A stretch of DNA of 64,000 bases from Trichopria drosophilae (taxonomy: Eukaryota; Arthropoda; Insecta; Hymenoptera; Diapriidae), in contig CM059584.1 in the NCBI GenBank assembly GCA_030407085.1, forward strand, positions 59,101,501-59,165,500, read 5' to 3'. A model generated the notes under the pieces. It did no database searches and had not been told where the DNA came from. It saw nothing but the letters and a program-made list of their open reading frames with translations. Position 1 is the first letter of the stretch. Each line of letters starts with the position of its first letter. The position numbers were made by a program, and so were the translations under genes. Shown one piece after another: positions 46,780 to 57,411 of the stretch.

Positions 46780-47960
46780 CGATTTGTCCACAAATGTGTT
46801 TGGTCCTGTCGTGTCACCATCGAAATGTTGCATCCAATGTCTGAGGGGTAGTTCATAAAAGTCCAGAAGACATCCATTGCAATGGTCTATTCAGCTTTTC
46901 CTTAATCAAATGAATGATGTCACCCTTATAACCTGTATTTAAATTTGTCCCATCACAACCAACTGATACAAGACACTTCGTATCACCGTACTGTTCAATA
47001 AAATTCAAAATGCATTCAGCTATATCTGCAGCAGTATCACGTGTTCGAGTGACTAATGGCTAACGTACATTCAGACTGGACAAGAAAACTGTGCTCTTCT
47101 GTTTGCATGACCCTATACATTTTTCATCCTTCCTTAACTTACCTACCAGTCTTGTCTTTACGGCCATAAAAATAAATGCCTCGCATACATTCAAGGGCGT
47201 CGTCACAATACATGAACGTGTTACATTAGGTCTGGACCTATTGATATTTGACTTGTCAATTACAAGTGAAGTATCATCCTTTGTGACGATACCAAAATCT
47301 TTAACTTAAGAACAGCAGATGAAATCCCAGCAGTTTATCTATTGGAGTGTCCATACCGATCACTAATTAAAGCAGTGTTCAAAAGAGATGCTCGCATTTG
47401 TTAACCGGAGCTAACATGCCTTGCTTTAAAATCATCATCGCTGCCATGAGTTTCAACGCAACCAGAATCCGAGTCTGATTCAGGTAAGCCGTGAGTTAAC
47501 GATGCACTGAAATCAACAGCAACATTATCCTGAGACAACCTGTTCTGTATATCCTCTTCTAAAGCGCTTTAGAGATCATAAAGTCGACTTTGTCAATCCT
47601 CATTTGGCGCAAAGTCCTTTGGTCCAGAATAACCGGTTTCTATATTCGTGGTACTTTTTTAGATTTATCATGGCAGTGGCGCTTAGTCCTCAGGGTTGGA
47701 TGCATCAATCGGACCATGACAAGCCCCAACATCAAATAAATTATAGCATTTTTTTTTAAATTTATCGATTGCAACGTTCATACCATGAAAGTCTTGCCTA
47801 GACCAATTTTGGTAGTATTTAAGTATTTATTCGTGTTCTTTACGAAAAGACATAATCATTTCGATAACAGTTTTAAGCGAAGAAACAGGGATTAAAATTT
47901 AACACATGTTCGGATACTACTTTAGATGTACCAAGAAAAGAAGTATTACTTACAGTTATG
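46780..47960 (-). pseudogene. Family X transposase, N-terminal and catalytic part
   Basis: Minus-strand fragments in mixed frames read LLNTALISDRYGHSNR, then AFIFMAVKTRLVGKLRKDEK, TRDTAADIAECILNFI and VGCDGTNLNTGYKGDIIHLI, followed by LNRPLQWMSS and GQIGKQLSGKYP. The GCDGTxxNTGxxGGxIxLxE / RPLQW wording is characteristic of an arthropod transposon protein family that I know only as uncharacterised. The Asp of GCDG is the probable first catalytic residue. Text ends at the insertion edge of the ISL2EU-like element and resumes at 33137. Confidence 0.6.
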
Positions 47961-48602
47961 CTATAAGTAACCAAACCGACTCCAAGTGTATAGAAAAATT
48001 CCATTTCTATAATGAGAACGAAAAAAAGCGACGAAAGAAAGAGCCTTGACGACTCTTAGTGACGACTTTTAGAGCTGCTCCGCAAGCGTATAGAACTTTG
48101 GGTTGCGTATTTTGTTATTCTCTCAGTATTCAGAACTATTCATTACGCTTTCTGCACAAGATCGAAAGGGAGGGTGTAAGTCGAGGAAAAATATATGAAA
48201 AGGGGATATATATAGTCTATTCTTCTTTATATCTACACCATTATCCGATTAAATCTTCGATTCAATATTTAACTTACTGAAGCACGTGTAGTTATCGAAT
48301 TTGAGTGTTTTGAAAAATATGCAAAAATCGTTTATTTTAGAATTTGTTCAACAGTTTGCCACCTTGCTCGTTACGTGTTTTTGATTGGATTCATGTATTC
48401 CTGAGTTACAAAGTAGTTCATATCCTGCAAATTTCAAAATTTTAAGCTCGATGAGGGGATCGTAAATATCAACCGATCGGACTGGAACTTTTTGTGCTTT
48501 CATTTGGAAGGGAAATGCAACTTTTCATCACCTCGCCCAACCCGAAATCTATCATTCATGTTTTTCTATTCACCCTATTACCAAAAAGTTAGTAGGTTAC
48601 AT

Positions 48603-49043
48603 ACGTGCACTAGGTGGTAGGGTTCACTGATTACGGAATGTAGGAGTAGCGCTCCGTAGTTTTCTGTAATATGAGCTCATATACTTGCACTAAGTGGTCG
48701 GGATCGCCGATGACGCAGTCTGACAGTCGCTTCTTCGATTTTTTTTTCATATCAGCTATAATACGTGCACTAGGCGCTAGGGGTCGGTGATGACGGAGTC
48801 TGGCAGTCGCTCTCCATAGTTTTTCGTCATATGAACTAATGTACGTGTACTAGGTGGTAGGGGTCGCTGATTGTGGAGTATTGGAGTCGCGCCACATTGT
48901 TTTTTTTTCATATCTTCTAATATACCTGCACTAGGTGGTAAGAGTAGCCAATAACGGAGTCTAGGGGTCACGCCCCGTACTTGTTTTTCATACCAGCTAA
49001 AATACGTGCAGTAAGTGTTAGGGGTCGGCGATGACGGCAGCGA
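48603..49043. repeat. 80-bp tandem satellite, about 5.5 units
   Basis: Units start at 48603, 48683, 48763, 48843, 48924 and 49004, each with AC(G/T/C)TG(C/T)AC(T)A(G/A)G followed by GGTNG, a GGGTCG(C/G)(T/C)GAT block, GGAGT and TTTTTCATAT. Period is 80-81 bp and divergence between units is about 20-25 percent. Unit lengths rule out CRISPR (no constant repeat with variable spacer). Confidence 0.93.
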
Positions 49044-49289
49044 CCTCTAGTATATAGTGGACCCATATTGGCACATATGATGAAAATCTACGAAGAGCGA
49101 TTGCCAGACGCCGCAATCAACAACCCATAATGGGCGAGACTCTTAGACCCCGTATCGTCGACCTCAATTACCCGGGGCATGGTTGACATGAGGAGAAAAT
49201 CTCCGGAGGGAAGTTTCTCGCCTTCGTCATCATCGAGAAATACTCGTCTTGATCGACATCTGTACTTGAGACTATGGTTTGTATCATGT

Positions 49290-49480
49290 CGTCGTGTCGG
49301 GTCTTTTCTTAGCACGACACGTTTTCAGTGATTGACTTGTTTCGTGTCTAACACGAACACGTTAGCGTTTTTGAAACGTGTTCGTGTCCAACACGAAAAC
49401 GATTCATTCTTAATAATGTGTTCGTGTCTGACACGAATACAATTCATTCAAAACGACGAACGTTTTCGTGGCGGTCCCTG
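49290..49480. repeat. Cluster of TTCGTGT/ACACGAA palindromes
   Basis: Three palindromes of the form TTCGTGTC(T/C)AACACGAA or close variants lie at about 49343, 49379 and 49421, separated by 36-42 bp. A further GTCGTGTCGGG / CACGACACG pair is at about 49290-49320. No protein is encoded. This is probably the terminus or subterminal repeat array of a transposon. Confidence 0.65.
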
Positions 49481-49884
49481 ATAAAAATTGCATCAGAGGT
49501 TGATAAAGTTGTTCCTTGAACAGAAAAAATCCTTGACTTGAGTCAAAATAACCATTCTAAAATTACAAACTAATGTTTTGATTAAATGAATGTAGATTTC
49601 TCATTCGTATGTGCAAATCCGTTCGCGAAATGGATCTTTTACCCACCTAACTTATTTATTCTCAGCTATCTTCATTCTCATCGCTAATTATATGTTATTG
49701 AAAACTTAAAATCGACTCTAGTGATCGATTTTTAATAGTAAATAAAATTGCATATGCGCGGAAAGAAATATGGTTATCCGAGAGTACATACGCATAAGTA
49801 GCCTGTAACTTGTATTCCAATTTTTGTTAATTTCTAATTCAACGACAGTTGTGCTCTCAAACCCAACACTTCGAAGTGCTTGAT

Positions 49885-50142
49885 TTTTTAAATGTCAGGT
49901 TCTCTTACATGAAAACTCTGCAGGCTTTGGGTTGCTAGGATCTAACTGACGAACTGTTGCATCTCGTAAAATGACTCGATGTTTGAACCCAACCAAACGA
50001 AAATTGTCGTCAAGCTCAAATTCGAGGTCACCATCATTTGGCTCCCATTCAACCATACAACTTTTATCTGAAATTTTTTCTCGGGCAACGCTTACTTTTT
50101 GAGATATTTTACTGGCTAAGTTAAAATCGGTCACCCTGTATA
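49885..50142 (-). repeat. CAGGGTGACC-ended repeat, left copy
   Basis: On the minus strand it starts CAGGGTGACCGATTTTAACT next to TATATA. The next ~125 bases match 56787-56911 on the plus strand almost exactly. It stays open for 79 codons, but the other copy diverges after GACGACAATTTTC, so I treat it as a non-coding repeat. Confidence 0.7.
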
Positions 50143-50533
50143 TATGTATATTTATGTGAAACGTATACTTCCAGGAACAAAATACATGAATTTACGATAC
50201 TTCAAGGACCTTTGCCTAGTTCCAGGACGGTCCTGGAAATTTTCACCGATTTTCACTACAGTTCCGGGACAAATTCACAACTGATAGTTCCAGGACCTAT
50301 AGCCAAAATTAAGGTATAACCGAGCGTAGGCGAGGTTCTGAGAGGGTAGGTTAGGATGGTTTATCGTGGGGGGGGGGGGGGCGGGGTGCACGGACCCAGT
50401 ACACATAGCCGAGTTAGTCACATTAAAAAATAATACACACTTTTCCAAAAAGTATATATGTCATGAAAAGCGTATAATACATGGACCGTCCCTGAACTAT
50501 GCGTTTCGCACAATTATATATATATATATGTAT
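50143..50533. other. MITE-like block with poly-G
   Basis: It contains TCCAGGAC-type repeats (50170-50300), GCGAGGTTCTGAGAGGGTAG with GGTTAGGATGGTTT, and a G-run at 50369-50381. The GCGAGGT...GGTTAGGAT(A/G)GTTT text recurs at about 56572-56602 in the MITE at 56368-56761, so the two blocks are related. Confidence 0.45.
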
Positions 50534-51407
50534 GGGGCGTTCTCTGTCAAAATACACCCCCCTTCCCAAAATTGGTTTAGGGTTAAAAAGTTGTATATGA
50601 GCTGAAAATTTAGCTTAACATGTCTACTATTATATGCCGTGAGGCGATTTTCAAGGAATTGACATGCACCCAAAATATAGTGAATGGAAGGCGAAAATTC
50701 ACAAAAATAATTCTATTTATTGGAGAAAACAGATGTGTTAACGTTGTAAAATGAATTTTATTCTTGTGTAATGAATTTGTTGCATAGTGCACTTTTAATA
50801 ATAAATGTTGTATTTGAAAAATTCAAAATGGCGGTTCCAAGATGGTGAATAAAAAATTAAAACTACATTTTTTAAAATTAAAAACATACTGTCATATTCT
50901 ACGCAAAAATTACAATAGAAATGCCCTCTTGCACTTTTTTCAGTTAATGCGTTGTTTTCTAGAAAAAAATTCATGAATATCAAATTGTTTGTTGCTCCTG
51001 GTAAAGCATAATCTCAAACGGCGATATGAAGCGATTAATATCAATGGGATAGAAATGCGAATCATATACGGAAGTTTCGGAATTAAAAATAAAACTCCAC
51101 CAAAATAGGCAAAATTCAAAATGGCGGACCCATAACGGCCGATGGAAAATTAAAACTATACATTTTGAAATAAAAAATACTGTCATATATAACGGTCAAT
51201 TTTCTCACGTGTTGATTAGAAACAAATTTTGATTCTTTATGATTCAGGAATCCTTCCCAGTGTTGGTTCTTTAGTCGGGCCTCTCGTCCAAGACCTGCCT
51301 GACTTAAGTGGCCCTTCCAGAACCCTCAAGTTCTGTCAGTAAAGCCCCTGGATTCACCGAAGCGCGCTAGCCCCCTCACCGTCGACAAGGTCATCAACTA
51401 GGAGGGG

Positions 51408-51640
51408 GAGTTTGTGGGTGAACTTGGCCAGTTAAAGCAAGGATCGCCTTTACCCAGCCAGTCAAGGCAGGGATCGTGTTAACCCAGTCAGTCAAGGCGA
51501 GATTCGTGTTTACCCAGCTAGTGAAGGCAAGGTTCGTGTTTACCCAGCCAGTCAAGGCAAGGTTCGTATTTACCCAGCCAGTCAAGGCAAGGATCATGTT
51601 TACCTAGCCAGTTCAGACAAGGCACGCATGTCTCTGGATA
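51408..51640. repeat. 30-bp minisatellite, about 6-7 units
   Basis: Units are built on TTACCCAGCCAGTCAAGGCA(AGG)TTCGTG with few differences. On the minus strand they read as a ten-residue repeat (LALTGWVNTN). It lies inside the nested transposon and the peptide is probably an artefact. Confidence 0.9.
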
Positions 51641-52291
51641 GTTACAGCAAGGTGACAATTACGATGAGGTGCGTGTGCGCGCACACATGCATGAACGTTT
51701 CTTGGTAGACATACGATTTTCTTTTTTGTGAGTTTTTACGGCGTCAGTTGCGTTGGAAAAACGTTTTATTATTACTTCCTATTTTTCGGAAATTTGAATC
51801 GAATGATTTTTGAGAATTTCCGGAACTGGTAGTGCATGTTGAAAACGTTTGTTAAGCTTTCGTCTCAACTTATCATGTTCGGCTTGAGTGAAACGAAAAA
51901 TTTGAATATATTTAAAATGTTTTCTTGCCCAATTAAATAGTGCTTCGAAAGTTAAGATTGCATCGCGTGGTTTTGCTATGAGACTAGCATTGTATGCCTC
52001 TCTTTTAAAAATTGCCCCTATACCATCATAACCGCTTTATCCATGCGCAGTTGCACTATAGTGCCATTCTGCTTCGACTGAAAAATCTGCTTTATGGTGG
52101 ATCAGATTAGCAACTAGGTACTTGTTTTTAAAGTGATGTCAAGATCTGTAATGTACATAGATTATTCGTTCTACTTTTTTAACGTTTTGCTGTATGTGAG
52201 GTATTAGCACTTTTTGAATCCTATAAACTGCAGGTATGTCGTGATTCAAAATATTCGACAAAAATACACAACTCGTATGCTTCAATTCGGA

Positions 52292-53137
52292 TCATATAGT
52301 AGTAGTTAAGTGGGAAGACCTACATTGGTCATTATTGAAATGAAAGCCTTGTAATGCGTCTTGAACTGTATACGAATAATTCTCGGAAAAATCAAGCATA
52401 ACGACCACCTCATTTTCAGAAAGATCGCGTTTTCTTTCTGTTATGAAAAGTGATTGCTCCTTATCAATAAACGAACGCGGTTTGAGGGCTATTAATTTCT
52501 TGCACAATTCATTGATAAAATCATCAGAGTCCGTTGAAATTGTTTGAAGTGTAGAGCGATCAGTAGTTGTCCAAGATTCGTATTTTACGTCACTGATACA
52601 CGCTTCCTCCAACAGTTCAGTCAACAAAGCCGAAAGCGTTGACATACTTGGACATTTATCACACTGATTGAGATAGAAATTAGCAGATGGATTTTGATAT
52701 GTAATCATATTGAGCAAGTCTTTATAATTGCATATTTTACTATCCAAGTGACTTGTCAAATTTTCTAAATCAATCGCAGCTACCGTCAGTTTGGTGTTCT
52801 GATGAATAGTGCATACGCACACGCTGTGCGTTCCTCTATCCCCAGCTAGAATGCAGTGGTCTGGACGCATCTCAGCAAAAGTACTAAAACCCAGAGACAA
52901 ATTAGGATGCGAGGTCTTAAAATCTGAATACAATTCTTTCAAGTTCAGAAGGATGAACCGTTTTTGCACTTTAGTACGCTGTCCGTTAATACGTACTGAT
53001 ATGCAGTCTTTCGTTCCAGCCATCAATATACTATTCGAATCACTGTTATAAAATTCTATTACTTTCCTCACAATATCGGACGGTAACACTTTTCCAGGGG
53101 TTTTACTAACGGAGCTTGAGGGCTCTGGATAGATCAC
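52292..53137 (-). pseudogene. Truncated transposase, GTHxVCVC family, second copy
   Basis: An open 281-codon frame. It begins within the transposon's right inverted repeat, so an N-terminal part is missing. Blocks in order are KVLPSDIVRKVIEFYNS, INGQRTKVQKRFILLNLKEL, FAEMRPDHCILAG, GTHSVCVCTIHQNTKL and NFYLNQCDKCPSM. VVVMLDFSENYSYTVQDALQ follows, probably the strand with the first catalytic Asp, then GFHFNNDQC. It stops at 52292; the rest of the catalytic domain is not recognisable. It aligns with 18712-19621 over the first half but extends farther. The function as transposase is inferred from context (inverted repeats) and the DFSENY wording. Confidence 0.7.
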
Positions 53138-54173
53138 TCAAGTCAGGCAGGTCTTGGACGAGAGGCCCGGCTAAAGAACGAACACTGGGAAGGATTCCCG
53201 AATCATAAAGAATTTAATATTCGATAAAAAATGTCTTCCTAATCAAAACATTTTAAAATTTATCGTTATAAGGGTGTTGTTGCAATAGCGCATGAGAGAT
53301 ATACCATGAGGAAGATTTTTTTTTCTGAAGCCGATGGCGCAAACATTAATTTTCAGCAAGGTTTGATTCCTTTGTAAATTGAATTTTAAAGTTTATTTAT
53401 TTTAGGCACATCCTCTCCAACGAGGCAATTGGTGAACATGTGAATGTCGACTGCTTCACATCGAATACGTGGTGCCGTGTCAGTTGAAAACCCAAATCGA
53501 TATTGTCGGGAAGGATGATTCGAAACAGTCAGATTTTTTAATTCGAATGAGTGGACGCTTGCGGATGAGAATAAAATCATCAGAAATTTCGAACATTCGA
53601 TAAAAACATAAAAGTTTAAATGATCAATGTTGGCATTGATGATGCAATATTATAAGTACTGAATAATAATAATATAAGTATTGAATTATCCTACACATAA
53701 ATGATGATAATATGTTTCATTAAGAATTTTTCATTACTTCTCCTAACTTTAGATCAACAAAAATTACACAAGCCTTTGTGGTTATTTTTGAACGATGAAA
53801 AAAGGAATTATTATTGTTTATGTTTACTAGCATTATTTTTTACTGTTTACCGAGGTCTGCTTGTTAATTGCATTGCATCATCATTGCCAACATTGATCAT
53901 TTTAAGTTTTATGTTTTAACCGAATGTTCGAAATTTCTGATGATTTTAACCTCATCCGCAAGCGTCCAGTTATTCGAATAAAAACATCTGACTGTTTCGA
54001 AACATCCTTCCCGGCATTATCGATTTGGGTTTTCAACTGTCACCGGACCACGTGTTCGACATTCATATGTTCACCAATTGTCTAGTTGAGGAGGATGCCC
54101 CTAAAATAAATAAACTTTAAGATTCAATTTACAAAGGAAACATACCTTGCTGAAAATTAATTTTTGCGCCATT

Positions 54174-55904
54174 CCCGTATAAGAAAAATATATCCTCAGG
54201 AGGTCCACATGATATCCAATAAAAAATACGAATATTCTTGAGATCACCAGAGAATATTCTAAATATCATTAGGACATCCAAGGGATATAAAAAATTCCTC
54301 CTTTTCCAATATCTTCGAAGATGTCCAGAGGATATCCATGGATTATCCATCCCGTGTAAGAAAAATACACCCCATGATGTCCACAGGATGTCCAGAAAAA
54401 ATTACGGTTATCCCTAGAGATTAACGGGAGATGTATTAAATAACTCTAAGATATCCAAGGGTATAAAAAATAAGACATCCATGAGACATCTCAAACGAGA
54501 TATTTTTGGGTTCAAACATAATCGATATCTAGAATATTAAATTTAAAAATTTCAAGGCGACAATGCACCAAAACGAACTTTGCGAACGGTGTCTCGAAAA
54601 GGTTAGAAAAAGCCCAATAGTGCCTCTTGAAAAAGCCTACAAAACGAATGCAACATTCCAACACAAAGGTATAACATCCCTAAAATCATTGGCGAGGATT
54701 CCAAAATTAAAAAGTGGTGCGAAGCATTCTTTGGCTGCAAACTGAAACCCATCTGGTAGCGTCCACTGATGTTGAGGAATTCGTAGTGATTTCTGCATCT
54801 AAGAAATTGAAAATCTCTGGAATCCGAAATTATATCTGCTTCACAAACTACACAGAATACATGTACGGTGCGCAGAATTTTTATTTTCAATCTCTACATT
54901 ATTTTAAAAAACGATGTGTTTTACGCGGAGGTTGGAGGAAAACTGTCAAAACACGCTGCACATGTGTTGTTGTAACATGGTTGTTACCATGGTATAGTTG
55001 TTACCTCGATCGCTTCGAAAAAAAGAAACGTGGATTTCTTTGACAGTTTCCAATCTATGCGAAAAATACGTAGAGTACAAACAATAATATAATTGACATT
55101 GACATAAAACTTCTGCGCAATTTTCTCGTGTTACATATGGGGTGTAAACTAGGAACTTCTTATGTAGCTTGCTACATAATTTCGGGTTGCAGTGATTTTC
55201 TTAATTTCTTAGTTTCAGAAATTCTGATAATTTCCTCAACCAACAGTGGAAAGTTCCAGTTTGCGGCCAAGGATTACAACGCACAAATTTTCGAATTTGT
55301 AAATCGTCACCATCGATTTTAGGAATGTTATGTGTTTTAATTCGTAAGGTTCTATTCATTTTGTGGACGTTTTCGAGAGCAATTGTTGCCCTTTTTTCTA
55401 ACCTTTCGAGTTTTGTTGGATTTCCGCCTTGTAATTTTTAAATTTAAATACTTATTTTTAATCTACAAATTTCTGATAATTGCGAATTTTCTATTTCATT
55501 AAAAAAATTATCAATTGGGTTTAAATCCGAGTTTGGTAAAAAATCTCGGTTTTGATTTTAAACTATATTGAATTATGTAAAAATCGGAGTCTAAAAATAT
55601 TATTCAAAATAGTATAAAAATTTCAAAAACAACGTATTTAATTTGTAAAATTGTCAAATATATCCTTTATTTGCTGAGATATCCATATATATCCGTGCGA
55701 TACTCTTCAGGTTATCTGCCAGAGATTCGAGGGATGGCCAAGTAACATCATCTGGTATTGCCTGGATATCCTAGGGATATATAAAATTCCATTTTCTTGG
55801 ATATATAATTGGATATTCGTTGGATACCCTAAGGATATCCGGGATGTTCTGGACGTCAAGAGGCCCTTATACGGATATCCACGGAATAAATTACCGTGTA
55901 CGGG
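54174..55904. mobile_element. GATATCC-rich element nested in the right arm
   Basis: It is inserted exactly where the right arm of the palindrome is interrupted. Ends are CCCGTATAAG at 54174 and ...CTTATACGG...TACGGG ending at 55904. Both terminal regions are full of GGATATCC/GATGTCC words (54180-54500 and 55670-55880). The left side has two tandem units starting 54174 and 54354. The middle (about 54540-55650) has no recognisable gene. It contains a small inverted repeat (GGAAAACTGTCAAA near 54939, TTTGACAGTTTCC near 55040), possibly a further MITE. Confidence 0.6.
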
Positions 55905-56367
55905 TTGGCTTTAGAAAAAAAAGTCTTCCTCATGGTATATCTCTCGTGCGCTATTGCTACAACACCCTGCGTATGACAGTATTTTTTATTTCAAAATGTT
56001 CAGTTTTGATTTTCCATCGGCCGTTATGGGTCCGTTATTTTGAATTATGCCTATTTTGGTGAAGTTTTATTTTTAATTCCGAAACTTCCGTATATGATTC
56101 GCATTTCTATCCCATTGATATTAATCGCTTCATATCGCCGTTTGAGATTATGCTTTACCAGGAGCAACAAACGATTTGATATTCATGAATTTTTTTCTAG
56201 AAAACAACGCATTGTCAATTCCTTGAAAATGGCCTCACGGCATATAAAAGTAGACATATTAAGCTAAATTTTCAGCTCATATACAACTTTTTAACTCTAC
56301 ACCAATTTCTGGGAAGGGGGGTGTATTTTGACAGAGAACGCCCCATACATACATATATATATGTTTT

Positions 56368-56761
56368 GTGGTAATTTTGCGGACTTTTTTTTAAACAGAT
56401 CGGTCATTTTGCGGACTTTTTGTCATTTCGCGGACCGTCCGCGAAAAGAAAGTATTTTTCTGGTCATTTCGAGGACTTTTTTTTTATACATGATGGGCAT
56501 TATGCGGACCCTATGTTTTTGCTATAGGGAACATAATTTCGCACCAAACTTTAGGCACAACTAGGTCTAGGCGAGGTATGGTAGGGTCGGGTTAGGATAG
56601 TTTTTAGCGGGGGGTCTGGGGGGCAGAGCCCCCCAGCGCACGCAGCCTAGTTAAGCTTGATAAGATCCAAATAGACCAAATTTAATTTTTCCCGAAGTCC
56701 GCAAAATGACCGATACATAGACGAGTTATATATAAAAAAATCGGGTCCGCGAAATGACCAC
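56368..56761. mobile_element. 394-bp MITE with GCGGAC termini
   Basis: The left end GTGGTAATTTTGCGGAC and right end GTCCGCGAAATGACCAC are inverse with two mismatches. CATTT(T/C)GCGGAC is repeated subterminally at about 56404 and 56424, and inverted at about 56697. The middle holds GGTTAGGATAGTTTTTAGCG and GGGGGGCAGAGCCCCCC. Non-coding. Confidence 0.8.
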
Positions 56762-56786
56762 ATTACGTGTTTATATATATATATAT

Positions 56787-57411
56787 ATAAACTTAGCCAG
56801 TAAAATATCTCAAAAAGTAAGCGTTGCCCGAGAAAAAATTTCAGATAAAAGTTGTATGGTTGAATGGGAGCCAAGTGATGGTGACCTCGAATTTGAGCTT
56901 GACGACAATTTTCAAAGTCATTTGAAGGTCATCTTCGATTTTTCTTATGGTAATAACACATATTTTTTTTCATGGATTCGGAAAGAGCGGGAAATTTTAC
57001 GTCCGAATATGATATGGCAGATTTTACCGGCAAGGTCATATCAAGGTCAAACTTTAAGCTCTCGGAATAGCGAATTAACTTAACGGGAATGCATTTTCGG
57101 GGAAAGTGTTAAATTCAAAAATTGAAGAATTTCAAACTGGATATTTAATGCTACCATGTGAAATTGACCTTGAAGGTTATTTCAAGGTTAAGTTTGTTTT
57201 TTTAAATGGGACCCCTATTTTTTTTTCATGGATTCGGAAAGATCGGGAAATTTTACGCCCGAATATGATATGACTGATATTTTGGTCAAGGTCGTTTCAA
57301 GGTGAAACTTAAAAGTCCTGGAATGGCAAAATATCTCACCGGAAGTACATTTTCGGGGAAAATGTTTGAGACAAAAGTTTGAGGATTTTTCCCTGGCTTT
57401 TTAATTGTAGA
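56787..57411 (+). repeat. CAGGGTGACC-family repeat, right copy, with 252-bp tandem units
   Basis: 56787-56911 matches 49885-50142 in inverted orientation. Beyond it, ATGGATTCGGAAAGA(G/T)CGGGAAATTTTACG recurs at about 56976 and 57228, with TTGAAGGT(C/T)AT and TCAAGGTCAA words around it. That gives two tandem units of about 252 bp. It stops abruptly at about 57411, where LINE sequence starts. Non-coding. Confidence 0.65.

Larger units (their letters stand above)
32051..48577 (-). mobile_element. Outer DNA transposon of the nest (family X), split
   Basis: The ends are inverted: TAGGGTG at 32051 and CACCCTA ending at 48577. About 130 bp behind each can be aligned (GAAAANCA, TAGATTTC, CGGTTGATATTT, CATCGAGCTT(G/A)A blocks). 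Between them, on the minus strand, are the two halves of one transposase gene (46780-47960 and 32463-33137), separated by a complete second transposon (33144-46732). Without the inserted DNA the element would be about 2.9 kb. The exact outer boundary and target duplication are not resolved. Confidence 0.7.
51232..53213 (-). mobile_element. TIR transposon nested in the left arm, internally deleted
   Basis: Inverted repeats of about 80 bp are at 51232-51312 and 53134-53213. They start ATTCTTTATGATTC(A/G)GG and include AATCCTTCCCAGTGTT and a CGAGAGGCCCG(G/A)CTAAAGAAC block. The interior has a 30-bp minisatellite and a minus-strand transposase remnant that begins right at the inner edge of the right repeat. 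About 650 bp at 51640-52290 shows frameshifted minus-strand coding scraps. Confidence 0.8.
50534..56344. mobile_element. 5.8 kb palindromic foldback element carrying two nested elements
   Basis: The termini are GGGGCGTTCTCTGTCAAAAT and its inverse. Left-arm segments are 50534-51230 and 53214-53650; right-arm segments are 53860-54173 and 55905-56344. They pair end to end. 50534-50660 pairs with 56216-56344, and 50950-51190 with 55975-56210. 53270-53330 pairs with 55905-55970, and 53330-53650 with 53860-54172. The loop is about 53650-53860. The left arm is interrupted by a transposon (51232-53213) and the right arm by a GATATCC-type element (54174-55904). A roughly 285-bp unit present at 50665-50950 is missing from the right arm. 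Confidence 0.85.

Noticed and set aside
48603..49043. CRISPR-like array
   Set aside because: Whole 80-bp units diverge uniformly; there is no constant repeat with variable spacers, and the DNA is from an animal.
56754..57083. Frame sharing about 40 residues with 49895-50134
   Set aside because: Both are copies of a dispersed repeat; they diverge abruptly and have no common start or end.
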